From Hyphomicrobiales bacterium (GTDB lineage: Bacteria; Pseudomonadota; Alphaproteobacteria; Rhizobiales; MH13), in contig JAEPOK010000002.1 in the NCBI GenBank assembly GCA_017642935.1, positions 248,001 through 312,000 of the forward strand: a stretch of DNA of 64,000 bases, written 5' to 3'. The notes beneath the pieces were generated by a model, which did no database searches, was not told where the DNA came from, and saw nothing but the letters and a program-made list of their open reading frames with translations. Positions 33,566 to 41,719 of the stretch are shown in pieces (positions within the stretch are counted from its first letter, which is position 1; every line of letters begins with the position of its first letter). Both the position numbers and the translations under genes were made by a program.

Positions 33566-35404
33566 TTACCAGCGGCGCTCAAAGCGCTTGCGCAGGATCA
33601 CGGCAAGAGCGTTCATAGTGATAAGGAAGGCCAGCAGGACCAAGATGGCTGCTGAAGTCTTCTGGCGGAAGAGGACTTCCGGGAAATCGGCCCACATGAA
33701 GATCTGGACCGGCATCACGGTGGACGGATCGAGCGGGGTGGAGGGCACATCGACGATGAAGGCCACCATGCCGATCATCAAGAGCGGCGCGGTTTCACCC
33801 AGCGCTTGCGCCATGCCGATGATGGTGCCGGTCAGAATGCCAGGCATCGCCAGCGGCAACACATGGTGCAGAACGGTTTGCAGCTTTGACGCACCGACGC
33901 CAAGCGCGCCCTCGCGGATCGACGGAGGGACAGCCCGCAGCGCGGCGCGCGACGCAATGATGATGGTCGGAAGAGTCATGAGCGCCAGCACCATCCCGCC
34001 GACCACCGGCGCTGAACGCGGCATGCCGAAAACGTTCAAGAACACCGCCAGACCGAGCAACCCAAAAACGATGGACGGCACAGCAGCGAGGTTGTTGATG
34101 TTGACCTCGATGATCTGCGTCAGGCGGTTCTTCGGGGCGAACTCTTCCAGATAGATCGCCGCGGCCACGCCCAGCGGAAACGCCAGGGCCAACGTGACGA
34201 CCATGGTGAAAAACGAGCCGACGACTGCGCCCCAGATACCGGCCAGTTCGGCCTCGCGGCTCGCACCAGAGGTGAAGAACACGGTGTTGAAAGTGCGTTC
34301 AACGCGATCCTGATCGGCGAGCAGATCGAGATAGACGAGCGAGCGGTCATCGAGCTGGCGATTGCGCTCTGGCAATATGATCTCACGGATCGACCACTCA
34401 TCACCCACCGCATCGGCAGTGCTTTGCAAGGGAATGATCACGTCGCCCTCGATCCCGCTTGCGCTCAATCGATTGGCTTTGACGACGCCACCATTGATCT
34501 CCACGAGGATGGAAGGCAGTTCCCGGGAGAGTTCCTCTTCGGCGCCTGGTGCCTCTGACCTGGCGCGCAGATCGGCCAGCTCCGCCGTCAGGTTTTCGAT
34601 ATCGCGACCCAGCGAAACAATGCCGCGTTCAAGAATATTGATCTGCGATTGGAAGAAATCGGTACGGCCTTCCGGCGCGTTCGGCAGGCGCGTACGGTAG
34701 GAATCCAAATCCAGGATGGCCCGCTCCAGCGAGCGCTCCTTGGCAGCGAGTTCGCGCGCAACGCCATCGGCCTCCTCAGAGAGAAACTCTTTTACGTCAG
34801 CCAGCAATTCACGAAAATCATTGGCTGTGGAGAGAACCTGGATCGTGCCTTCGGTGCCGGTCGGTGATGCGATGCCAGTTGGAACAAAGCGTTGCTCGTC
34901 GGAGATCAGGTCCTTGAAATAGAGATCGGCAACATCGTCCAGCGGCACGGTGAAGCTGGTTTGGCCCATCATCGCTTCAGGGTCATCCAGCACAGCTTCA
35001 CGGACCCGAACCGCCGACCCGGACGAAATCAGCGAGGAGACAGTCCGCTGATCATCGCGGCTTTCGGCAAAGGGATAGAGGCTGCGGATGCCATTGCGCA
35101 CCACCGCATCATAATTGGCGCGGCGCAGGACGCTCTCGCCCTCATTGTTCGGATCCAGCGTTTCCTGGCTAAGGTCGACCGGGATCGTCACCTGATGCGA
35201 CACGAAGGCGGGCAACGCCTGGCCGACAATGGTGGACAGCAGCAGCACCAAAAAGAGACCGGCTGTGACAACGGCTGCGATTCCACAGAGCTTGAAACGG
35301 AACTCAGAGGCGTAACGCGCCTTCAGCCGGCGGCGTGCCGCCTCGGAGGTGTGCAAGTCGGTGTCGGCAGACCCGCCTGAGGGATCAGAAGCAATATCAG
35401 TCAT
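33566..35404 (-). CDS. pstA: phosphate ABC transporter permease PstA, long form
   Basis: 612 residues, roughly twice the length of E. coli PstA. After one N-terminal membrane helix (FKLCGIAAVVTAGLFLVLLL) there is an insert of about 300 residues predicted to be periplasmic, including a Glu/Arg/Leu-rich coiled coil (LAAKERSLERAILDL; INILERGIVSLGRDIENL). The normal permease core follows, with the coupling loop at ALGVGASKLQTVLHHVLPLAMPG. Long PstA proteins of this kind (N-terminal DUF3333-type region) are known in alphaproteobacteria. Its ATG overlaps the pstC stop (ATGACTGA), indicating translational coupling. Confidence 0.94.
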   Translation of the reverse strand: MTDIASDPSGGSADTDLHTSEAARRRLKARYASEFRFKLCGIAAVVTAGLFLVLLLSTIVGQALPAFVSHQVTIPVDLSQETLDPNNEGESVLRRANYDAVVRNGIRSLYPFAESRDDQRTVSSLISSGSAVRVREAVLDDPEAMMGQTSFTVPLDDVADLYFKDLISDEQRFVPTGIASPTGTEGTIQVLSTANDFRELLADVKEFLSEEADGVARELAAKERSLERAILDLDSYRTRLPNAPEGRTDFFQSQINILERGIVSLGRDIENLTAELADLRARSEAPGAEEELSRELPSILVEINGGVVKANRLSASGIEGDVIIPLQSTADAVGDEWSIREIILPERNRQLDDRSLVYLDLLADQDRVERTFNTVFFTSGASREAELAGIWGAVVGSFFTMVVTLALAFPLGVAAAIYLEEFAPKNRLTQIIEVNINNLAAVPSIVFGLLGLAVFLNVFGMPRSAPVVGGMVLALMTLPTIIIASRAALRAVPPSIREGALGVGASKLQTVLHHVLPLAMPGILTGTIIGMAQALGETAPLLMIGMVAFIVDVPSTPLDPSTVMPVQIFMWADFPEVLFRQKTSAAILVLLAFLITMNALAVILRKRFERRW

Positions 35405-36782
35405 ATTGTTCCCTGTACTTTTGCACCACACGCAGAGCGATGAAGTTGAGCGTGAGCGTGACGCAGAAAAGGAGCAGGCCGAGGGCGAACGCGGCGAGCG
35501 TCTTGGCGGTGTCGAACTCTTGGTCGCCGACCAGCAATGTGACGATTTGAACCGTGACGGTGGTCACCGCTTCCAGGGGATTGATGGTGAGATTGGCAGC
35601 AAGGCCAGCGGCCATTACCACGATCATGGTTTCACCAATGGCGCGCGAGATGGCGAGGATCATGGCCGAGACGATACCGGGCAGCGCCGCCGGCAGAACG
35701 ACGCGGCGAACGGTTTCGGATTTGGTCGATCCAAGCGCCAACGACCCGTCGCGCAGCGATTGCGGCACGGCGGTTATTACGTCATCGGAGAGAGACGACA
35801 CGAAGGGGATGATCATGATGCCCATGACAACGCCTGCGGCCAGCGCCGACTCGGAGGACACATCAAGGCCGAACCCCTCGCCGGTATCACGGATAAAGGG
35901 CGCCACCGTCAGCGCGGCGAAAAAGCCGTAAACCACCGTTGGCACACCGGCGAGGATTTCCAGAACCGGCTTGGCAACCGCACGCACCGATTTCGAGGCG
36001 TAATCGGACAGGTAAATGGCGGCGAAGAGGCCGATCGGCCCAGCGACCAGCATGGCGATGAAGGTGATGAAGAGCGTGCCGACGATCAGCGGGATCGCGC
36101 CAAAAACTTCTGGATTGGCATCCACAACCTCACCAGCGCCAGCAAAGGCCGATTGCGGCGACCAGTGCAGACCGAACAGGAAGTCGTGGATCGGGATCAT
36201 CGTGAAGAAGCGGATACTCTCGAAGATCAGCGAGAGAACGATGCCAATGGTGGTGAAGATCGCAACCACTGAACAGGCGATCAGCAGGATCATTACCGCC
36301 CGCTCGACGAAATGACGGGTGCGGCGCTGCGGCTCGATGTTGCGATATCCGGAACGGAACCCAAGGAAAGCGAGCGTCGCCATTACCGCGACCATGGCTA
36401 TCAATGAGATTGTGTGAAGGTTGCCGTAGACTTCGGCGGCGGCCTCTTTCACCTCATCGGTGAAGCCGACAATGCCGCCAAAGGCGATTGCGCGGGCATC
36501 GCGCAAGAACGCTTCACGTGCGGGCAGTGACAGTTCAGCGACCTCATCGGCAAACTGTCCAAGGACGATCGAGTCGAGGATTGGGCCTTGCGCGATCGAC
36601 CAGATGATCAACACACCCAGCGCCGGAACTGTCGACATGATGGCGAGGTAGCCGCCGTGATAGCTTGGCCGCGAATGCAGCACGCTCGTGCTGGCGCCAG
36701 CCACTCGGCGAGACCGCATTGCGCCGATGTAGAGCGACCCGACAAACAGGGCCATCAGCGCCAGAAGAAGCAACCAAAACAC
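35397..36782 (-). CDS. pstC: phosphate ABC transporter permease PstC
   Basis: About 461 residues from the GTG at 36782, which begins directly at the first membrane helix (FWLLLLALMALFVGSLYIG). The frame stays open to an ATG at 36896, but that ATG sits against a strong hairpin and has no ribosome site, so I prefer the later start. An extra loop (SLPAREAFLRDARAIAFGG) separates the first two helices from the permease core, which carries the coupling loop ALGSTKSETVRRVVLPAALPG. With PstA it forms the membrane channel for phosphate. Confidence 0.92.
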   Translation of the reverse strand: MFWLLLLALMALFVGSLYIGAMRSRRVAGASTSVLHSRPSYHGGYLAIMSTVPALGVLIIWSIAQGPILDSIVLGQFADEVAELSLPAREAFLRDARAIAFGGIVGFTDEVKEAAAEVYGNLHTISLIAMVAVMATLAFLGFRSGYRNIEPQRRTRHFVERAVMILLIACSVVAIFTTIGIVLSLIFESIRFFTMIPIHDFLFGLHWSPQSAFAGAGEVVDANPEVFGAIPLIVGTLFITFIAMLVAGPIGLFAAIYLSDYASKSVRAVAKPVLEILAGVPTVVYGFFAALTVAPFIRDTGEGFGLDVSSESALAAGVVMGIMIIPFVSSLSDDVITAVPQSLRDGSLALGSTKSETVRRVVLPAALPGIVSAMILAISRAIGETMIVVMAAGLAANLTINPLEAVTTVTVQIVTLLVGDQEFDTAKTLAAFALGLLLFCVTLTLNFIALRVVQKYREQYD

Positions 36783-36901
36783 GAAAACGCACCACCCGGT
36801 TGGAGACCACGCGCGGGCGCGGCAGGTAAGGCATGGGCCTTGGGACCAAGACCGCGGCGCATCTTCAAGGACATGGTCCAGACACGCCAAAAACATTGGA
36901 A

Positions 36902-36932
36902 AGCAGCACGCACCGAGGTGATGCGCGCTGCT
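36902..36932 (-). terminator. pstS-pstC intercistronic hairpin
   Basis: On the minus strand an 11-bp stem (AGCAGCGCGCA with TGCGTGCTGCT) closes a nine-base loop, 17 bases after the pstS stop codon and followed by only TTT-like short runs. It would protect or partly terminate the pstS message, giving more binding protein than permease. Confidence 0.6.
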
Positions 36933-36948
36933 GCATTGGATGTGTGGA

Positions 36949-37968
36949 TTACATGGCCGTGAACGGCGTCATCGACTGGACTTCGGCAGCCGCTTCGGCA
37001 CGGGCATCAGCAGGAAGCGGGATCAGACCACGCTCAGCCAGATAGCCTTCATCGCCCCAAGCGGCCTCAGACGTGTACTCGGCAACGAACTCTTCCATGC
37101 CTGGGATCACGCCAACATGCTCAGCCTTCACATAGACGTAGAGCGACCGCGACACTGGATAGTCGCCAGAGGCGATGTTTTCAAACGTTGGGTCAACGCC
37201 ATCGATGCGAGCACCTTTCACCACGTCGCCATTCTCGGCGAGGAAGGAGTAGCCGAAGATGCCGACGGCATCCGGGTTGGCCTGCAGACGCTGGACGATC
37301 AAATTATCGTTTTCGCCTGCGTCAACATAGGCGCCGTCTTCGCGCAGTTCTTCGAAGATGGCTTCGCACGTGTCGCCTTCAAAACCGGCCTCTTCGCAGC
37401 CTGGTTCCATCACGAGTTCAAGGAAGGCATCACGGGTACCTGAGGTCGGGGGAGGGCCGAGAACTTCGATGTCTGCTGATGGCAGACCTGGGTCAACGTC
37501 AGCCCATGAGACGTTCGGGTTGTCCATCAGAGCGCCATCGTCACCAGGGATCTGTTTGGCCAGCGCGAGGAACAGCTGAGCGCGGGTGAGGTCGAGGGTC
37601 GGACCATCGATGGAGTCAGCGACCACGATTCCGTCAAAGCCGACGCGCATTTCAACCGGCGTCACGCCGTTGGCGGTGCAGGATTCCAGCTCCGACGCCT
37701 TCATGCCGCGCGATGCGTTGGTGAAGTCAGGCGTGTCGGCGCCAACACCGGAGCAGAACAGGCGCATGCCACCACCGGTGCCGGTGGATTCAACGACTGG
37801 CGTTGCAAAATCCGTCTGCTGGCCAAAGCGCTCGGCGACAGCCGTGGTGAAAGGGAACACGGTGGACGAGCCAACAACTTGGATCTGGTCACGAGCATGG
37901 GCCGGTGCAGCAACCATGGCGCCGGCCATGGCAAGTGCAGCAACACTGGTGAGGGTTGCAGTTTTCAC
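36949..37968 (-). CDS. pstS: phosphate-binding periplasmic protein PstS
   Basis: 339 residues with a signal peptide ending AHA at about residue 25. Phosphate-binding loops are visible: VVGSSTVFPFT, ESTGTGGGMRLFC, DFTNASRGMK and PPTSGTRDAFLE. Four cysteines in the mature part could form two disulfides. It captures phosphate in the periplasm for PstCA. A three-repeat Pho box 140 bp upstream makes strong PhoB induction likely. The start is followed by an intercistronic hairpin at the other end of the gene. Confidence 0.96.
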   Translation of the reverse strand: MKTATLTSVAALAMAGAMVAAPAHARDQIQVVGSSTVFPFTTAVAERFGQQTDFATPVVESTGTGGGMRLFCSGVGADTPDFTNASRGMKASELESCTANGVTPVEMRVGFDGIVVADSIDGPTLDLTRAQLFLALAKQIPGDDGALMDNPNVSWADVDPGLPSADIEVLGPPPTSGTRDAFLELVMEPGCEEAGFEGDTCEAIFEELREDGAYVDAGENDNLIVQRLQANPDAVGIFGYSFLAENGDVVKGARIDGVDPTFENIASGDYPVSRSLYVYVKAEHVGVIPGMEEFVAEYTSEAAWGDEGYLAERGLIPLPADARAEAAAEVQSMTPFTAM

Positions 37969-38107
37969 GATTCAATCTCCCTGATTGATGCTGAGGGCCG
38001 GATCGACGCGTGGATTTCTGCATGAAACCCATCAATAAGCGCGCCGCGCGACCGCAGGTGCAAAGCTTGAATGCGGGCGGACCGTAGCCCCTGCGCATGA
38101 GGGTTCT

Positions 38108-38136
38108 ATGACAGTTATGTATCAGTCTTGTGACAG
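38108..38136 (-). promoter_or_regulatory. Pho box for pstS
   Basis: Three 7-base repeats on the minus strand, CTGTCAC, CTGATAC and CTGTCAT, are spaced four bases apart (11-bp period), which is the PhoB consensus arrangement. The site is 140 bp upstream of pstS, and its first repeats include the last codons and stop of phoR (stop at 38122-38124). Confidence 0.9.
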
Positions 38137-39579
38137 TTTAACCGGCTGTTTTTTCTCGTCTTTTATAGATTCGATCGAATCTTTGTGACGCTCGGCCATG
38201 TAAGGAAGACGCACGCTAAAGCTCGCACCTTCGCCAGGCTCGCTTTCAACCAGCAGGCGCCCACGATGACGCGCCACAATGTGTTTGACGATGGCAAGTC
38301 CAAGGCCCGTGCCACTGGCCAGCGGGTTGCTGTCCTCATGCGCGCGGTAGAAGCGCTCGGTCAGGCGCGGCAGATGTTCCGGCGCTATGCCCGGGCCGTG
38401 GTCGCGCACCTGCATCTCCACCATCCGGACGCCGCCTTCGACGGCATCGCGCAGCGCGATATCGACGCTGCCACCGCTGCCGCCATATTTGATAGCGTTC
38501 TGCAACAGGTTGATGGCGATCTGGCGCAGCTCACTGGCATCACCGCGCACCGTAGCTGGCGAAGTTGAGGGTTCAACCGCGATGGACACATTTGCGGCTT
38601 CGGCGTTTGGGCGAGCCAGATCGACAGCCTCGCGCACCGTGGTTTCGAGATTGACGCAATCGGTTGGCGTGCGGTGGGCGCGCATCTCAATACGGTTGAG
38701 CGACAGCAAATCGTCGATAAGAGCTGTCATGCGATCAGCTTGCTGGCTCATGATCGTCAGGAACCGCTCCTGACCAACCGGATCGTTTTTCGCCGGGCCT
38801 TGCAGCGTCTCAATGCAGCCACTGATCGAGGCAAGCGGCGTGCGCAGTTCGTGGCTGGCATTGGCGACGAAATCTGAGCGCATGCGTTCGGAGCGATAGG
38901 TCGCGGTGTCGTCTTCAATCACGATGACAACAAAGCGCGCCGTCTTGCCTTCGCGCCTGTCGCCAAGATCCGGCAATCCCGAGGTGCCGGTATAGGAAAA
39001 GGGGCGGATATGCAGTTGCAGCATCCGCTCCGACGGCACTTTTTCAAGAATCGGCTGGGTGCTGGCCCGACCCTCGTCGAGCGCGGCCTGAACGGCGGCC
39101 AAAACATCCGGCTCGCGCAGGCGGAACGAGAGCGGATCGCCTGGCTTGCGGATTTCCATCAACTCAGACGCCGGCGCATTGATGGTGCGGATGATGAGCC
39201 GTTGGTCGACCAGGATGACTGGTTGAGGCCAGGCGCGGATCAATTGCTCATAGCTTGGGCGCTTGGAGGTCTTAGGTTGTTTGACCGTGCGGGCCAGGGG
39301 CGAGCGCTGAGCGGCCACGGTCCCGGTCACAATCGCCGTCAGGGCCAGAAAGCCGAAGGTGAAGGCTGCTTCAGCACCATCGATCCGGCCGGACACGAGC
39401 AACACACAGACAACAACGCCGATCGCGACAATCATCCAGCGCACACGGCGCATCTGCGCCATGAACCGCTCGACCATGCTGATCGGCAGGTCGAGCGACG
39501 CCGAATCCGGCGCGTCGCTAGATGTCTGCCAAGATTGATTGTCGGGCGTAGCGGCCATTATCTTGCGTGCACTTGTCAC
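38122..39579 (-). CDS. phoR: phosphate regulon sensor kinase PhoR
   Basis: About 485 residues. Two membrane helices (WMIVAIGVVVCVLLVSG; FTFGFLALTAIVTGTVAA), a PAS domain (RAWPQPVILVDQRLIIRTIN), the HisKA motif FVANASHELRTPLAS with the phospho-His near residue 238, and ATPase boxes NAIKYGG, DHGPGIAPEHL and GTGLGLAIVKH. It phosphorylates PhoB when Pst transport signals low phosphate. The outermost start is a GTG at 39579; an ATG at 39558 is equally reasonable. The very short periplasmic loop is normal for PhoR. Confidence 0.94.
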   Translation of the reverse strand: MTSARKIMAATPDNQSWQTSSDAPDSASLDLPISMVERFMAQMRRVRWMIVAIGVVVCVLLVSGRIDGAEAAFTFGFLALTAIVTGTVAAQRSPLARTVKQPKTSKRPSYEQLIRAWPQPVILVDQRLIIRTINAPASELMEIRKPGDPLSFRLREPDVLAAVQAALDEGRASTQPILEKVPSERMLQLHIRPFSYTGTSGLPDLGDRREGKTARFVVIVIEDDTATYRSERMRSDFVANASHELRTPLASISGCIETLQGPAKNDPVGQERFLTIMSQQADRMTALIDDLLSLNRIEMRAHRTPTDCVNLETTVREAVDLARPNAEAANVSIAVEPSTSPATVRGDASELRQIAINLLQNAIKYGGSGGSVDIALRDAVEGGVRMVEMQVRDHGPGIAPEHLPRLTERFYRAHEDSNPLASGTGLGLAIVKHIVARHRGRLLVESEPGEGASFSVRLPYMAERHKDSIESIKDEKKQPVKLSQD

Positions 39580-39646
39580 TGTCGCCGCCCATCAACGGGC
39601 GAATCAGACCATCGGGTTCTGCTTGAATTTACTTAGCTTCTAGTCG

Positions 39647-39664
39647 GTGACAGGCACGTGACGC
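39647..39664 (-). promoter_or_regulatory. possible Pho half-box upstream of phoR
   Basis: GCGTCAC and CTGTCAC on the minus strand are separated by four bases, an 11-bp period as in Pho boxes. The site is 70-85 bp upstream of phoR and in the same gap as the divergent ppk2. A third repeat is not evident, so this is tentative. Confidence 0.35.
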
Positions 39665-39773
39665 AAATGCGGCGTTTCTGGCGCCGGCGCTTGTCATGGC
39701 TGTCGCGCGCGGGCAGTCTGGCACTTTCCCGTTTCTCGCGGTGCGTCTGCGCTGCCCTTTCTGGATCACGATC

Positions 39774-40640
39774 ATGGACTATCCCAGCGATGTGAAAGCC
39801 GCGCTTTCCGCCTTCGACCTCGACGACCCAAGCTTTCCTGAAGCGTTGGCCGACTATCAGATGCAGGATGGCGGTTACCCCTATCAAAAAAAACTGAAAC
39901 GCTCCAAATACGAGGCGCGGCTGGAAGACTTGCAGATCGAGCTGGTCAAACTCCAGCGGCACATGCGCGAAACTGGGCAACGCTTGGTCTCGGTGTTCGA
40001 GGGGCGCGATGCCGCTGGCAAGGGCGGATCGATCTTCAACTTCCGCCGCTATCTCAACCCACGCCACACACATGTGGCCGCACTTTCCAAACCAACCGAA
40101 ACTGAGCGCGGTCAGTGGTATTTCCAACGCTATGTTTCGCACCTGCCGACAGAGGGCAATATGACGCTCTTTGATCGCTCCTGGTACAATCGTGCCGGTG
40201 TCGAACCGGTGATGGGGTTTTGCACGCCTGAGCAGCATGCTCAGTTTTTAACAGAAGCCCCAGCCTTTGAGCGCGCCTTGGTGCGCGACGGCATGGTGTT
40301 CGTGAAATTCTGGCTGAACATTGGCCGCACAACGCAGATCAAACGCTTCCATGATCGTCGCCATGATCCGCTGAAGGTTTGGAAACTGTCCCCTATCGAT
40401 CTCAAAGCGCTGTCGAAGTGGGAGGACTACACCAAGGCGCGCGATGAAATGCTGGCCCGCACCGACACAGAGCACGCACCCTGGACGATTGTGCGGATGA
40501 ACGACAAACGTCGTGGACGGCTGGAGATCATTCGCCACGTTCTCACGCAGTTCGACTATGAAGGTCGCGATGATGGCGTGCTCGGCGCGCCGGATCCTGC
40601 CATTATCGGTCTGGAACCCTCCGATCTCACTGACGCCTAA
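39774..40640 (+). CDS. ppk2: polyphosphate kinase 2
   Basis: 288 residues from the ATG at 39774. PPK2 motifs are complete: Walker [12 protein letters not shown] at about residues 75-85, the lid/Arg region [15 protein letters not shown], and Walker [15 protein letters not shown]. Single-domain PPK2s of this length mostly phosphorylate NDPs with polyphosphate (class I). The enzyme links the polyphosphate store to nucleotide pools. It is divergent from phoR, so it may share phosphate control. An upstream GTG at 39741 is possible but has no conserved sequence. Confidence 0.95.
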   Translation: MDYPSDVKAALSAFDLDDPSFPEALADYQMQDGGYPYQKKLKRSKYEARLEDLQIELVKLQRHMRETGQRLVSVFEGRDAAGKGGSIFNFRRYLNPRHTHVAALSKPTETERGQWYFQRYVSHLPTEGNMTLFDRSWYNRAGVEPVMGFCTPEQHAQFLTEAPAFERALVRDGMVFVKFWLNIGRTTQIKRFHDRRHDPLKVWKLSPIDLKALSKWEDYTKARDEMLARTDTEHAPWTIVRMNDKRRGRLEIIRHVLTQFDYEGRDDGVLGAPDPAIIGLEPSDLTDA

Positions 40641-40649
40641 GGTAATTCC

Positions 40650-41684
40650 ATGAGTTTTAAAGCAGGTCTGGTCGGCTATGGCGCTGGCGGGCGCATCTTT
40701 CACGCGCCACTCCTTCAGGCGGCAGGTATCGATCTTGCCGCCATTGCCTCCAGCCGAGGCGACGAGATCGCGCGCGACTATCCTGGCGCAACAGCCTATC
40801 CGACTGCGCAAGACTTGTTCGGCGATACATCGCTCGACCTTGTGATCATCACAACGCCGTCACCAACGCACGCCTCGCTGGCCATCGAGGCTCTGCAGGC
40901 CGGACACAATGTGGTGGTCGACAAGCCCTTTGCCGGGTCGGTGGACGAGGCCAATCAGGTGATCGAGGCGGCCAAGACAGCCGGCAAACTGGTCAGCTGT
41001 TTCCAGAATCGGCGCTGGGACAGCGACTTCCTAACGCTGAAGGACCTGATCGCACGCGGCGTTCTTGGCGATGTGCACCACGTGCATTCCAGTTTTTCGT
41101 TCTACAAACCCGAACCGCCGGCCAGCTGGCACAATCAAGCCCTCAACGCTGTCGGCATTCACTTCGATCTGGGCACGCATTTGCTTGATCAACTGGTGCA
41201 GCTCTTCGGTATGCCCGACTGGGTCGAAGGTGAGGTGCTGACCCGACGGCCCAAAAGTGGTGTGCCTGACCGGTTGCATGCGCGGCTCGGCTATCCGGGC
41301 GTTCGGGCCATTGCTGAAGCCGATATGTTCTCGCCGGAGCACGCGCCACGCTTTGTCGTGCAAGGCACCAAGGCCGGTTGGCGCAAGGACTTTATGGATG
41401 GCCAGGAAGCGCAGTTAAAAGCTGGCATGAAAGCGCATGAGCCTGGGTTTGGCGTTGAAGCGCCGGAGAATTATGGCATGCTGACGACCTACCCCGATGG
41501 GGTCAAAACCGCAGAACGCGTGTCGCTTCTCAATGGCGAGCATCACACCTTCTATCGTTTGGTGCGTGAGGCCATCCAAAACGACACGCCGCCACCGGTG
41601 ACGGGCGAAGAGGTGCGCGACGTCTTGAAGGTCATCGAGGCCGTGGTTCAATCGGGCGTAACGGGTCAGCGGGTGACGCTGTAG
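40650..41684 (+). CDS. Gfo/Idh/MocA family oxidoreductase
   Basis: 344 residues with an N-terminal Rossmann fold (GLVGYGAGGRIFHAP) and the family motif DKPFAGSVDEA near residue 91, whose Lys is catalytic. The C-terminal alpha/beta domain contains the catalytic histidine region AVGIHFDLGTHLLDQL. It is an NAD(P)-dependent dehydrogenase, probably of a sugar or polyol; the substrate cannot be fixed. It starts nine bases after ppk2, suggesting read-through from that gene, though no functional link is obvious. Confidence 0.9.
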   Translation: MSFKAGLVGYGAGGRIFHAPLLQAAGIDLAAIASSRGDEIARDYPGATAYPTAQDLFGDTSLDLVIITTPSPTHASLAIEALQAGHNVVVDKPFAGSVDEANQVIEAAKTAGKLVSCFQNRRWDSDFLTLKDLIARGVLGDVHHVHSSFSFYKPEPPASWHNQALNAVGIHFDLGTHLLDQLVQLFGMPDWVEGEVLTRRPKSGVPDRLHARLGYPGVRAIAEADMFSPEHAPRFVVQGTKAGWRKDFMDGQEAQLKAGMKAHEPGFGVEAPENYGMLTTYPDGVKTAERVSLLNGEHHTFYRLVREAIQNDTPPPVTGEEVRDVLKVIEAVVQSGVTGQRVTL

Positions 41685-41719
41685 CTTGCGCCTGCGCCCA
41701 TATGCGCTAAACGAGCGGC

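Noticed and set aside
39633-40238. 201-codon frame opposite ppk2
   Set aside because: Antisense to the PPK2 Walker region; no features of its own.
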